This document shows positions 1 to 7,277 of a stretch of DNA of 18,057 nucleotides, one piece after another (positions within the stretch are counted from its first letter, which is position 1; each line of letters begins with the position of its first letter). The notes under the pieces were generated by a model that was given only the letters and a program-made list of their open reading frames with translations, did no database searches and was not told the DNA's origin. This DNA comes from Tritrichomonas foetus. Its lineage: Eukaryota; Parabasalia; Tritrichomonadida; Tritrichomonadidae. The stretch is taken from NCBI GenBank assembly GCA_001839685.1, contig MLAK01001107.1:19121-37177 (forward strand), written 5' to 3'. The position numbers and the translations under genes are program-made.

Positions 1-915
1 TCCTCCATCTCCAAATCCCCAAACATGTCCTGTTGAATCAACAAAGATGGAATGATATCCTACTGCAGCAATATCAACAATTTTTGCATCTCCTGAAACT
101 GTTGAAAGAACAAAACAATCATATCTGTCTTTTTTATCACCAACACCAAGTTGACCATCATTATTCTTTCCCCATGCAAAAACTTTGTTGTCTTCTGAAA
201 GTGCAAGGAAATGATAAGCAAATCCAGATATTTTTATGATTTTCACATCACGAAGACTTTCAATAAGTGAAAAATTATCTTCATTCTTACAAACAACTTC
301 CTGTGGTCTAGATTTAAATTCTGATGGCAGATTTTTCTCCTAAGACATTCCATATGTTTCACCACTTGTTGTGAGTAAAAGAACTGAGTGTTTAATTGAT
401 ACAATTTGTTTTGGAATTCCAAATGGAAATGGACCAAATTTTTCAATTCCTTTTGTTTCTCTATAGTCGTACCAGTAAATAGTTCCACTCTCTCCAACAA
501 TCCATGGTTCCCAAAAGCCAAAGAGAGCAACTGCGGACTCATAAATATTGATTTCTTTCAAATTCTTCTCTTTGTTATATTTTGATGCAATGAGAACTTC
601 CTTTTCTTTTGTGAGGAAGAGAGTGAAACCACAACCACATTTGACATCAATGATTTTTGGGAGACCGTTTATTTTTGTGGGGAATTTTACTCTATTAACT
701 TCTTCAGGAAAACCAAGACAACCATCTAAATTACTTCCCCACCCAAAAACTGACCCATCCTTGGAAAGTGCAACACTGTGACTCAATCCAGTTGAGATGC
801 AAGCAAGATTGTTAGTTGGGAGATTTTCAACAGGTTTTGGAACTTCTTCATCACCTTCACGTCCAAGACACGTGTATCCTGCAGAAATGAGTGAGCATTC
901 TGTGAGATTCGCCAT
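1..915 (-). pseudogene. RCC1-repeat protein, 5' part, broken by in-frame TAG; runs off left edge
   Basis: The reading frame from the ATG at 915 codes for RCC1-type repeats down to base 1 (305 codons) and continues outside the window. Visible blades include VALSKDGSVFGWGSNLDGCLGF, FTLFLTKEKEVLI, SVLLLTTSGETYG, HFLALSEDNKVFAWGKNNDG and SIFVDSTGHVWGFGDGG. RCC1 proteins fold as seven-bladed propellers; some act on Ran, many serve as general interaction modules. Codon 192 (340-342) is TAG, and the same frame continues with normal RCC1 sequence on both sides, so this is a point nonsense change and not a frameshift. The paralogue at 11389 has AAG (Lys) at the aligned codon. An ATG at 957 is also in frame, but the paralogue starts at the position matching 915. 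Either a recent pseudogene, a readthrough gene or a sequencing error. By analogy with the paralogue it may continue into a protein kinase. Confidence 0.75.
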
Positions 916-1219
916 TTTCACAATCGTGAAGAAGAAATCGGAATTTGTATATATCATTGAATTTTTCTATGGTTCCCTCAATTTTTTAAAAATGTATTTG
1001 TTGTGGAAATTAATTCTTAAAGAAAGAATGATAACAATCTCTTTCTTTGTCATATTCAGGCAAAAAGGTTTGAAAAGAATTCGCCAAAATGAAACTTCAC
1101 TTCATCGTGACGCCTTTCTGGTGATATCATAAATCGGTCTAACATCGTCAAAGCAATGTTTTAAACAAGATGTTTATCTAGATGCAAGACTTGCCGTTTC
1201 ATTCAACAAAATTCCAAAT
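916..1219. other. Divergent intergenic spacer
   Basis: This 304-base spacer separates the minus-strand RCC1 gene from the small plus-strand frame at 1220. On the RCC1 side a TCAC lies about a dozen bases before the ATG at 915 and could be a trichomonad-like initiator. On the right side a TTGCCGTTT motif runs directly into TCATT (1191-1203). Nothing else coding or structural was recognised. A longer frame at 797-1132 on the plus strand is only the shadow of the RCC1 gene plus spacer. Confidence 0.5.
1191..1203 (+). promoter_or_regulatory. CCGTTT motif fused to initiator-like TCATT
   Basis: TTGCCGTTT at 1191-1199 overlaps TCATT at 1199-1203. TCA-Py-T/A is the known parabasalid initiator, with transcription starting at the A (here 1201), which would give a 19-base 5' UTR for the ATG at 1220. 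The same TTGCCGTTT occurs at 13249, 23 bases before the ATG of the large coiled-coil gene. Promoter activity is inferred. Confidence 0.45.
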
Positions 1220-1396
1220 ATGGATTCGAATGTGGTTGATCCCTCTGAGCCTCCGACATTTCCATTTGTTTACGATGGGGCACATGATATCTCCTTGAAT
1301 GCATTTCCTTCACGCCTGAGTTCTCAGCATAAAAAATCAATTCAAGTAATCACAAATAATTTAGATCTATCGATAAACATTTTACTAAATACATAA
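1220..1396 (+). CDS. Possible small protein, 58 residues
   Basis: A short ATG-to-TAA frame beginning MDSNVVDPSEPPTFPFVYDG. Its first 40 codons are mixed and less AT-rich than the surrounding spacer, as in the intact genes nearby; the last 15 are Asn/Ile/Leu-rich and less convincing. It has an initiator-like TCATT 19 bases before the ATG and ends 15 bases before the converging stop of the next gene, the tight spacing typical of trichomonad genomes. No signal peptide, membrane helix or known domain is visible, and no function can be given. It could instead be the remnant of a longer gene, or chance; the promoter context is the main argument for it. Confidence 0.4.
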   Translation: MDSNVVDPSEPPTFPFVYDGAHDISLNAFPSRLSSQHKKSIQVITNNLDLSINILLNT

Positions 1397-1411
1397 CACG
1401 CTTTAGAATGA

Positions 1412-2779
1412 TCATGAATAATTGGTACCTTTTTTTCGAATAGTTTTTAGTTGTCTTTTGATTTCGGCAATACGGTCATCATCACGCTCACTTTTTGATA
1501 GTCTAAATGGCCTCTCCTGATGGGTGTGATTTCCAAGACGTGCAGCTAATGAAGAAAATTCAGTCTGAGTTTGTTTTCGCATCATTTGAATATCATTCAA
1601 ACATTCCCGAGAAGACACTTGAAAACTCTTCACATTGAATATTGCTGTTTGGAGATTACTTTTAGGAATCTTTTGTGAAAGTTCTTGTAATTGCTGCAGA
1701 ATTAAATCACAACCACTTTGTAAGAAATTCAATTGAATTTGATCGTGATCACGTTTCAAATTTAAATAAATACCATTCAATTGAATTTGATCGTTTTTCC
1801 AATCATTTCGAATTTCATCAAGTCGTTTCTTTCTGTATTCCAGAAATTGTTCTTCAATTGCAATGCGTGCCTCATCTGCTTCCGTTTCAACACGAAACAT
1901 CATATATGGACTGTTAATTCGCGTTTGTTCTTCGTTTGTGATTTTTTGTCTTCGACGAATCAAAAGCGCTTCATTCTCGTTATGATATTGTTGAAGTGGC
2001 TTTTCATATTTTTCTGACATCCCTATTTTACTTTTGATCACTTCATCACAAAGTGATTCAATAGATGGCGGTTTGACACCTATTTGTCGGTTATCGTCAA
2101 TTGTAATTTGACCAATCGGATCCAAATATGAATCTATCGTCTCAAGAATTGTGTTTGTTTTATTCACAAATGACGATTTAGCGATTTGGATTTCTGAAAG
2201 AACCATGTCTTCGATTTCTGAAGGTAGGCCAAAAATGAATGAATCAATCATTGATTGTTCATTTTGCGAATTATCAAGCAGCGAATTAAATTCATCAATA
2301 AAGGTTTGCTTAACTGATGAAATTGACATATTTAAATATTCTTTGATTGATGTTTCTATTTGCTCAATCATTCCTCTCGAGCTATTCGTTTTTTTGCGAT
2401 CTGATTTTGATTTCGTTTGATTTTGATTTGTTTCTCCTTTTTTTGGCGATTTTGTTCTTCCGTTTGAGTCATCGCCTTGGACGTTCCAGCCATCGTCGGA
2501 GTCGTCGGAGTTGCGCGGTGATAATTTATCTGAATTCAATTGAAAGGCGTCATCAAGTCCAAATCCGTCATTTTCAAGAATTTGATCAATCGTTATTCTT
2601 TGCTGGCGTGGTTGTCGTTTTTTCCCTCCTCTTTTATTCGTTTTATTTCCGCGTTCATTAGCATTTCCATTCATTGCTTTCTTCCTCTGCGAAGGAAGAA
2701 GAAACATATCGTCGTTTCCATCATCTTCATCAACTACATTTGAAAGAATGTCGTCAAGTTCAGCATTATTAAAAGTCAT
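1412..2779 (-). CDS. Coiled-coil protein with acidic N-terminus and basic disordered region, 455 residues
   Basis: An intact frame, ATG at 2779 to TGA at 1412. The order is: an acidic start (residues 1-25, with LDDILSNVVDEDD), a Lys/Arg/Asn-rich stretch (about 33-62), a second short acidic motif (QILENDGFGLDDAF), a Ser/Asp/Lys-rich disordered part (to about 135), then mostly helical sequence with heptad-like segments (about 140-200 and 255-345), and a basic C-terminal helix ending RQLKTIRKKGTNYS. No enzyme motif, signal peptide or membrane segment. The layout of acidic LDDIL-type motifs, a basic linker and a C-terminal coiled coil is loosely like ciliary transition-fibre proteins of the FBF1 type, but I see no diagnostic motif, so that is only a guess. 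The start is supported by a CGTTTAAAATT element 4 bases upstream and by the drop in coding character beyond it. It is divergent from the 3128 gene. Confidence 0.88.
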   Translation of the reverse strand: MTFNNAELDDILSNVVDEDDGNDDMFLLPSQRKKAMNGNANERGNKTNKRGGKKRQPRQQRITIDQILENDGFGLDDAFQLNSDKLSPRNSDDSDDGWNVQGDDSNGRTKSPKKGETNQNQTKSKSDRKKTNSSRGMIEQIETSIKEYLNMSISSVKQTFIDEFNSLLDNSQNEQSMIDSFIFGLPSEIEDMVLSEIQIAKSSFVNKTNTILETIDSYLDPIGQITIDDNRQIGVKPPSIESLCDEVIKSKIGMSEKYEKPLQQYHNENEALLIRRRQKITNEEQTRINSPYMMFRVETEADEARIAIEEQFLEYRKKRLDEIRNDWKNDQIQLNGIYLNLKRDHDQIQLNFLQSGCDLILQQLQELSQKIPKSNLQTAIFNVKSFQVSSRECLNDIQMMRKQTQTEFSSLAARLGNHTHQERPFRLSKSERDDDRIAEIKRQLKTIRKKGTNYS

Positions 2780-3127
2780 CTAAATTTTAAACGTTCTACA
2801 TTCATTTAATTTACTATGACCATATATATATTTAAAAAGCTAGAAATTTCTATACTTTGAAAAATACATCATTTTTTTGAATATTCTGGACAAATTATAA
2901 CATAAAAAGTTTAACAGATTGTTCATTTTCATCATCTTCATAATTTTCTGAATGATTTCTGTGATCATATTTTCAATTATTGAAAAATTTGGCCAAATAT
3001 TTTCTACTTTTTGACCATTGTTAAAAAAATTTATACTCTTAAATTTCAAAGACTTACGTTTGACATCAAATTCATTTTAATCAAAAAAACACAAAATTGC
3101 GCAAATTTCTCTCCTCACGCGATTCAC
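2780..3127. other. Divergent intergenic spacer between two coiled-coil genes
   Basis: This 348-base, very AT-rich spacer has genes leaving in both directions, so it must hold two promoters. A CGTTTAAAATT element serves the left gene. On the right, CTCCTCACGCGATTCAC precedes the ATG at 3128, giving TCAC and TCACA candidates for an initiator. The frame at 2840-3049 (minus, 69 residues, Ile/Asn/Phe/Lys-rich) has no coding character and looks like chance. Confidence 0.5.
2783..2793 (-). promoter_or_regulatory. CGTTTAAAATT promoter-like element
   Basis: Read on the minus strand, CGTTTAAAATT begins 14 bases before the ATG at 2779. The identical 11-mer begins 19 bases before the ATG at 13272. This gene has no obvious TCA-Py-T/A initiator at the ATG, so the element may stand in for it. 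Its CNGTT/AACNG core resembles Myb recognition sites, which are known to matter in trichomonad promoters; function here is inferred. Confidence 0.4.
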
Positions 3128-6100
3128 ATGGATGACTTCACTGATTCCTACGATGCAATCTGCACCAATGTACGGAAAACCCTCAGTCACTACGACGATT
3201 TTTGTGCGAGTTTAAATTACGACGAGATCAACAATTCGACTTTTCGCTTGAAATCCCAGCAGTCGCGGGTCCTTGATAAGCTCAGTGCAAGTGAGTCCCA
3301 CATTTCAGAAGGCCTCAGCGACTGGGAAGGCCTACACCAGTGGATCGACGAAATCAAAAATTCGAATCTTGAAATGGAAAAGTTTGTCAACCAAGAAGAC
3401 GACTTTGTTGTCAAACTTCGATTAGCTTTTTCAAATAACGCATCGCAGATGAAGTCATTGCGGGACGACGTTATACATTGTTTGCGGGCTCTCCCGGACG
3501 CTCGGGAGTCTCCTCAACTTGTCAGACTGAAATTGCTCCGCGACAAGCTTTTACAGCACCACGCCGAACGCGAAGAAGTCCTTTCGAACGCAAAAAGTGG
3601 GGCCCAAGCAGCCAAAGAAAAAGTTCAATCCTCTCAATTTGAGAACGATAGACTCACAAAAGAAGATGAAACTCTTGTTTCTCAACTGGACACACTGAAA
3701 GGTCCGCAGGCCCACAGACTCGTCCAAGATGCCCGCAAGCACAGGCTGCTTCTCGAGGAGTGGCCAGAAAAGAAGAAAAAAATGGAAGATTCAATCTCGT
3801 CTCTTCTTGGGGAGCTCCATGCTTTTTCTGGCCGAGATGCCGCCCTCCGACGACTCGCCATCGAATTGGCCCGCTGCGAAAACGATGAAAATCGCCTCAA
3901 AGAGAAATATTCAGAAGCATGTCGAGAAACGGTCGCCGACGCAGCCTCAGCCGAAGCGGATTCGAATGCAGCGATGAAGCAGCTCCGTGTCGAAATGGAG
4001 TCCCTGCGCGCGCAGCTGATTGCGAAGGAATCCGGCGAATCGCGAAAATTGGCCAGGCTCGCCCACAATCGTGGCGAGAGGCTCCTCGCACGCGCGAAAA
4101 CAGAAGCATCCGCCAAAGCTCGAACACTGGCCCAAGTTTTGGCCAAGCTGGCTGAACCAAAGAAAAAAAGTGGCATGGCTGGGAATCAAACCTCGAACCT
4201 CAAAAGCATACATGCAAGTAAAAAGTCATTTCGGCACAAAAAGACAACAAAAAAACAATCCAAACTGAAGAATCAAAGTGAAGAAGAATGTTCAAAACAT
4301 AAAACGCTTTTTGAAATGGCGAGTGATGTTTTGCAGAAAGACCATGAAAAGTCGATCGATGATCTGAAAAAACGGTTTGACAGTGAAATTGAAGAGCTGG
4401 GTTCAATTTTATCAAGAAAAAATGGAATAACTGGAGAGCTCATGGAACATGAGCTTACCGAAATTTCTGAAGAAGGGGCTAGGAAAACTGCCTTTCTTGA
4501 AGCAGCTCGCGCTAGAGCCATCCAAAGGATTGGCGAGCGAGATTTGGAGCTAATTTCTGTCAATTCAAGAGTTGTAACGTGTGAAGGAGTTGTTGCAGAT
4601 ACTGCAGCACATTTTGCCGAACTCCGAAGCAAAAACGAGGAATTAAGACGAATCCAGCTTTGTGTGGCCGATGAAGCAAAGTTTGCGAGTGTGAGAAAGG
4701 AAATCGAAGAAACTGAGAAATTTGTTCATGCTGCAAACGAACTTGCTGAAGCATTATCAAGGATTTCTGTGGAAAAAATCGAGAAGGCAAGAGTAAAAGA
4801 CGCTGAAGCAGCCTTAAGTGATTTTGAAGAGAAAGAAAATGACGAAAACAAATATGTTGAAAACAAAAACGACGAAGACAAAAATAATGAACGCCAAAGT
4901 AAAATTGCTGAAGGGTTTGATACGATGAAAAGTGAAAATGTTCATCAAAATATTCTCCATAATATTAAGAATTTTGAAAAAGAAGCTGAAGAAACTCACC
5001 ATGATGAACAAGCAAGCTATTCCAATTTTGAGTCTGAAGGAAGCGAAAACTTTGAAATATCAGTTCAAGAAAGCATTGAAGCGAACAAAGAGAAACCAAG
5101 TGAGAATAATATTGAAGAACCAAAAGATGAAGAAGATTCTCGCCAAATTCGTGGACTAGAAATTTTCTTTGTTCCTCAAAACACAACATCCAAAAAGGAG
5201 ACATCTAAGAATCCAATTTTCTCAAGTGGCCGTCAAAAAGATGGGAAGTGGGCAACACCGCCTATACCAAAAGGCAAATATGAAGCCCAATCCCAAGAGA
5301 ATCGAGATGTTTGGCATGCACCACGAACATATATGTCTAATACACAAAGCGAATATCAAAATGAAGATTCTTCCTTTAAAAACAATAAAGGAATTATTCA
5401 TCATGTTCATGAACAAGAAAGAGACGAAATTGTCGAAGACAAAATCGAAAACCAAATTCTTCCTCTCCAACATTCTGAAGACCAAAATAATGAAAATGAT
5501 AGTATGAATCATATTATTCTCGTTGGTGATGCACCACTTCACATCACACAACCACCTGATAGTCTTGTTGAATCACCTGGGCCAAAAGCACCACGCGTTA
5601 GAAAAGTTCACATCATTTCTTCATCAAATTCTCAAGAGAACAGTCTCGCTGAAATTTCACCACAATTCACCGTCACTGTTCATGCACGTGCACAAATTAA
5701 AAATGCTTCACCAATAGCTCGAACTTCGATTCACGATAGATCACAGACGCAGCATCCACGATCACCACCACCACAACAACAACAACAAACTATTGAAGAC
5801 ATGGCACGTTCAGTTGGCCACCACCGCTACATTCCACCACCAGGCACTCGACAATATGTGAAGCAGAAGGCTCAAAAAAATATTGTAAAAGATGAACCAA
5901 AAGAAACACTTCTTTTTTCAGTCACGCCACTTGCTGCAAATTCTCCTCAAACATCAGCCCAAACTCGAATATTGAATGAAGGGCACTCATGCTCCCTCAA
6001 CTTACGTGTTGGCCAAACTGACTGTGGTGGATTTGCACTTTTTTCCGGTGGTACTCGTGCAAGAATCCTTGGGCGCAGGCAGAAATTCAACAACAAGTTT

Positions 6101-6235
6101 GAAGTAGATTCAGCCATTGTTAGGAGAGGTGGTCCTGAAAGGAAGAAGACAAAGAAACGAAAAATTGACCAATCTCAAAGACAGAAACGATCAGCTTCAA
6201 TCGATCCAATACGCGTTACAAAAATGAAGCAATAA
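3128..6235 (+). CDS. Long coiled-coil protein with basic, nuclear-type C-terminus, 1035 residues
   Basis: Intact to TAA at 6235. The frame is open back to an ATG at 3011, but the 39 upstream codons are AT-rich and spacer-like, while MDDFTDSYDAICTNVRK at 3128 begins clear coding sequence. Residues about 1-340 are Ala/Glu/Arg-rich coiled coil. A Lys/Ser-rich break (about 345-381) separates it from a second coiled coil (about 385-570). An Asn/Glu/Lys-rich low-complexity part follows (570-670), then Pro/Gln-rich disordered sequence with a QQQQQ run near 882. The end carries a Cys/Gly-containing segment (about 952-985, with GHSCSLNLRVGQTDCGGFALF) and a nuclear-localisation-like KKTKKRKID near 1006. 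The layout suggests a structural protein, possibly nuclear or chromatin-associated, but the family is not recognised. The first third is visibly richer in G+C than the rest. Confidence 0.9.
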   Translation: MDDFTDSYDAICTNVRKTLSHYDDFCASLNYDEINNSTFRLKSQQSRVLDKLSASESHISEGLSDWEGLHQWIDEIKNSNLEMEKFVNQEDDFVVKLRLAFSNNASQMKSLRDDVIHCLRALPDARESPQLVRLKLLRDKLLQHHAEREEVLSNAKSGAQAAKEKVQSSQFENDRLTKEDETLVSQLDTLKGPQAHRLVQDARKHRLLLEEWPEKKKKMEDSISSLLGELHAFSGRDAALRRLAIELARCENDENRLKEKYSEACRETVADAASAEADSNAAMKQLRVEMESLRAQLIAKESGESRKLARLAHNRGERLLARAKTEASAKARTLAQVLAKLAEPKKKSGMAGNQTSNLKSIHASKKSFRHKKTTKKQSKLKNQSEEECSKHKTLFEMASDVLQKDHEKSIDDLKKRFDSEIEELGSILSRKNGITGELMEHELTEISEEGARKTAFLEAARARAIQRIGERDLELISVNSRVVTCEGVVADTAAHFAELRSKNEELRRIQLCVADEAKFASVRKEIEETEKFVHAANELAEALSRISVEKIEKARVKDAEAALSDFEEKENDENKYVENKNDEDKNNERQSKIAEGFDTMKSENVHQNILHNIKNFEKEAEETHHDEQASYSNFESEGSENFEISVQESIEANKEKPSENNIEEPKDEEDSRQIRGLEIFFVPQNTTSKKETSKNPIFSSGRQKDGKWATPPIPKGKYEAQSQENRDVWHAPRTYMSNTQSEYQNEDSSFKNNKGIIHHVHEQERDEIVEDKIENQILPLQHSEDQNNENDSMNHIILVGDAPLHITQPPDSLVESPGPKAPRVRKVHIISSSNSQENSLAEISPQFTVTVHARAQIKNASPIARTSIHDRSQTQHPRSPPPQQQQQTIEDMARSVGHHRYIPPPGTRQYVKQKAQKNIVKDEPKETLLFSVTPLAANSPQTSAQTRILNEGHSCSLNLRVGQTDCGGFALFSGGTRARILGRRQKFNNKFEVDSAIVRRGGPERKKTKKRKIDQSQRQKRSASIDPIRVTKMKQ

Positions 6236-6310
6236 TTGTTTGTATTTAAATACGGTTCTAGAATTTTCATTGTTTACTTTTTTTATCTAATGCATTGAAT
6301 ATCTTTGAAA

Positions 6311-6332
6311 TGATAAAAAAGTTTTTTTATCA
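6311..6332 (+). terminator. A/T hairpin in the 3' flank of the 3128-6235 gene
   Basis: TGATAAAAAA and TTTTTTATCA are perfectly complementary with only GT between them, 76 bases after the stop. It may fold in the 3' UTR or mark a transcript end. Eukaryotic polymerase II does not require such hairpins, so the terminator role is only a suggestion; chance in A/T-rich DNA is possible. Confidence 0.25.
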
Positions 6333-6462
6333 CGTTTGCCGTGAATCAAAACTACATGTTCATGTGAAGTGAAGTAAAATTGAATAGTTTACATTGCTAT
6401 ATATATCTCAAGTTATAGTTTAAACAATGAATTAATTTTGAGGATATCTGAGTGTTGCGTAT

Positions 6463-6545
6463 TCAACTGAGTTAAATTTCTAGTTTGTCTGCCATAGCAA
6501 TGGTACAGTTGAAAAGGTGTTGGGCTGGCAAACGCTCATCAACTG
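6463..6545. other. Patch with two competing stem options
   Basis: CAGTTGA (6506-6512) is perfectly complementary to TCAACTG at both 6463-6469 and 6539-6545. The patch is less AT-rich than its surroundings and also holds CCAT/ATGG near 6492-6503. It could be a small structured RNA or a regulatory element with two alternative folds. No conserved RNA family was recognised on either strand. Confidence 0.2.
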
Positions 6546-6752
6546 AAAAATCAACCTCATTCTAACCAGATAGAAACTTAAAAAGCTGTCACTGTGAAAA
6601 AAAGACATTGAAAAATTGAAATAATCGAGACGTTTAAACGATCATTTTCATTGAAATCATTATCTGAAATTCTATTCAAATTTCTTCATGCTCTAAAAAA
6701 TTTGGAAAAAAAAATCAAATCTAATCAAAATGAATAGAATTGTGAAGTGAAA

Positions 6753-6757
6753 TCATT
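6753..6757 (+). promoter_or_regulatory. Trichomonad-type initiator (TCATT)
   Basis: TCATT fits the parabasalid initiator TCA-Py-T/A. With transcription starting at A6755 the 5' UTR would be 6 bases to the ATG at 6761, in the very short range known for trichomonad mRNAs. This supports the small gene being real and fixes its start. Confidence 0.55.
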
Positions 6758-6760
6758 TAA

Positions 6761-7024
6761 ATGACAGCAATCGACGTTGCATCTCCAGAAGCCAGAACAT
6801 TTGCCGAAACATCTCTCCGTTGGCTCAACATGAAAGTGAACCAAATCAGGCCATTCACACTCCAAACAATCAACAGTGCATCAAAAGCAGACAACGGACA
6901 TATCGCATTAAACGTCACACTCGTCACTGAGGCATTCAAAGGCCGCGACTTCGTTTTCGATCTCGTCCTTGATCCTTCCGTCAACAATCCAACAGCCCTC
7001 GTCCAACACAAGCAATTAAATTAA
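6761..7024 (+). CDS. Cystatin-like cysteine protease inhibitor, 87 residues
   Basis: An ATG-to-TAA frame with good codon character, standing alone between spacers. The pattern matches the cystatin/stefin fold: an N-terminal amphipathic helix (ARTFAETSLRWLNMKVNQ, about residues 10-27), a strand (PFTLQTINSASKA), a turn where cystatins carry QxVxG (here KADNG, keeping only the Gly), then two strands (HIALNVTLVTEA and RDFVFDLVLDP). There is no signal peptide and no cysteine, so it would be cytosolic, like type 1 stefins. Family members bind papain-like proteases, which are abundant in trichomonads. The classical QVVAG loop and the N-terminal Gly are not preserved, so inhibition is uncertain and the assignment rests on fold pattern alone. 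An initiator lies 8 bases upstream of the ATG. Confidence 0.6.
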   Translation: MTAIDVASPEARTFAETSLRWLNMKVNQIRPFTLQTINSASKADNGHIALNVTLVTEAFKGRDFVFDLVLDPSVNNPTALVQHKQLN

Positions 7025-7277
7025 ATTTAACGATTTGAATAAAATCTCTCTTATTTTACTTTCTGAACTCTATTTTGTATCATATACATAAGCACATCAA
7101 TGCGTTTAATTTTTATCTCACGCTTGCGGATTATTTATAAAGAAGAATAGCTGGAACTATGATAAAAACTGCGAATCTTAATTCACTGCTTATTTGGCCT
7201 ACTATAAAACTTTTTGTATATAAAATAATCGTAAAAACTATTTTATTAATAAAAACATTTGTTGGGTTTGAGATCAA

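Larger units (their letters stand above)
6236..6760. other. Intergenic region with two structured patches
   Basis: This 525-base spacer lies between the coiled-coil gene and the cystatin-like gene, with no convincing frame. It contains an A/T hairpin (6311-6332), a less AT-rich patch with three mutually complementary 7-mers (6463-6545), a palindrome CGTTTAAACG at 6631-6640, and an initiator just before 6761. No tRNA or rRNA signature was found. Confidence 0.45.

Noticed and set aside
3682..4176. 164-codon minus-strand frame opposite the coiled-coil gene
   Set aside because: It is a mirror of G+C-rich coding sequence on the plus strand; Ser/Arg/Ala-rich with no domain.
6480..6560. Possible tRNA or C/D snoRNA
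   Set aside because: No acceptor stem, B box or complete C and D box pair could be found on either strand.
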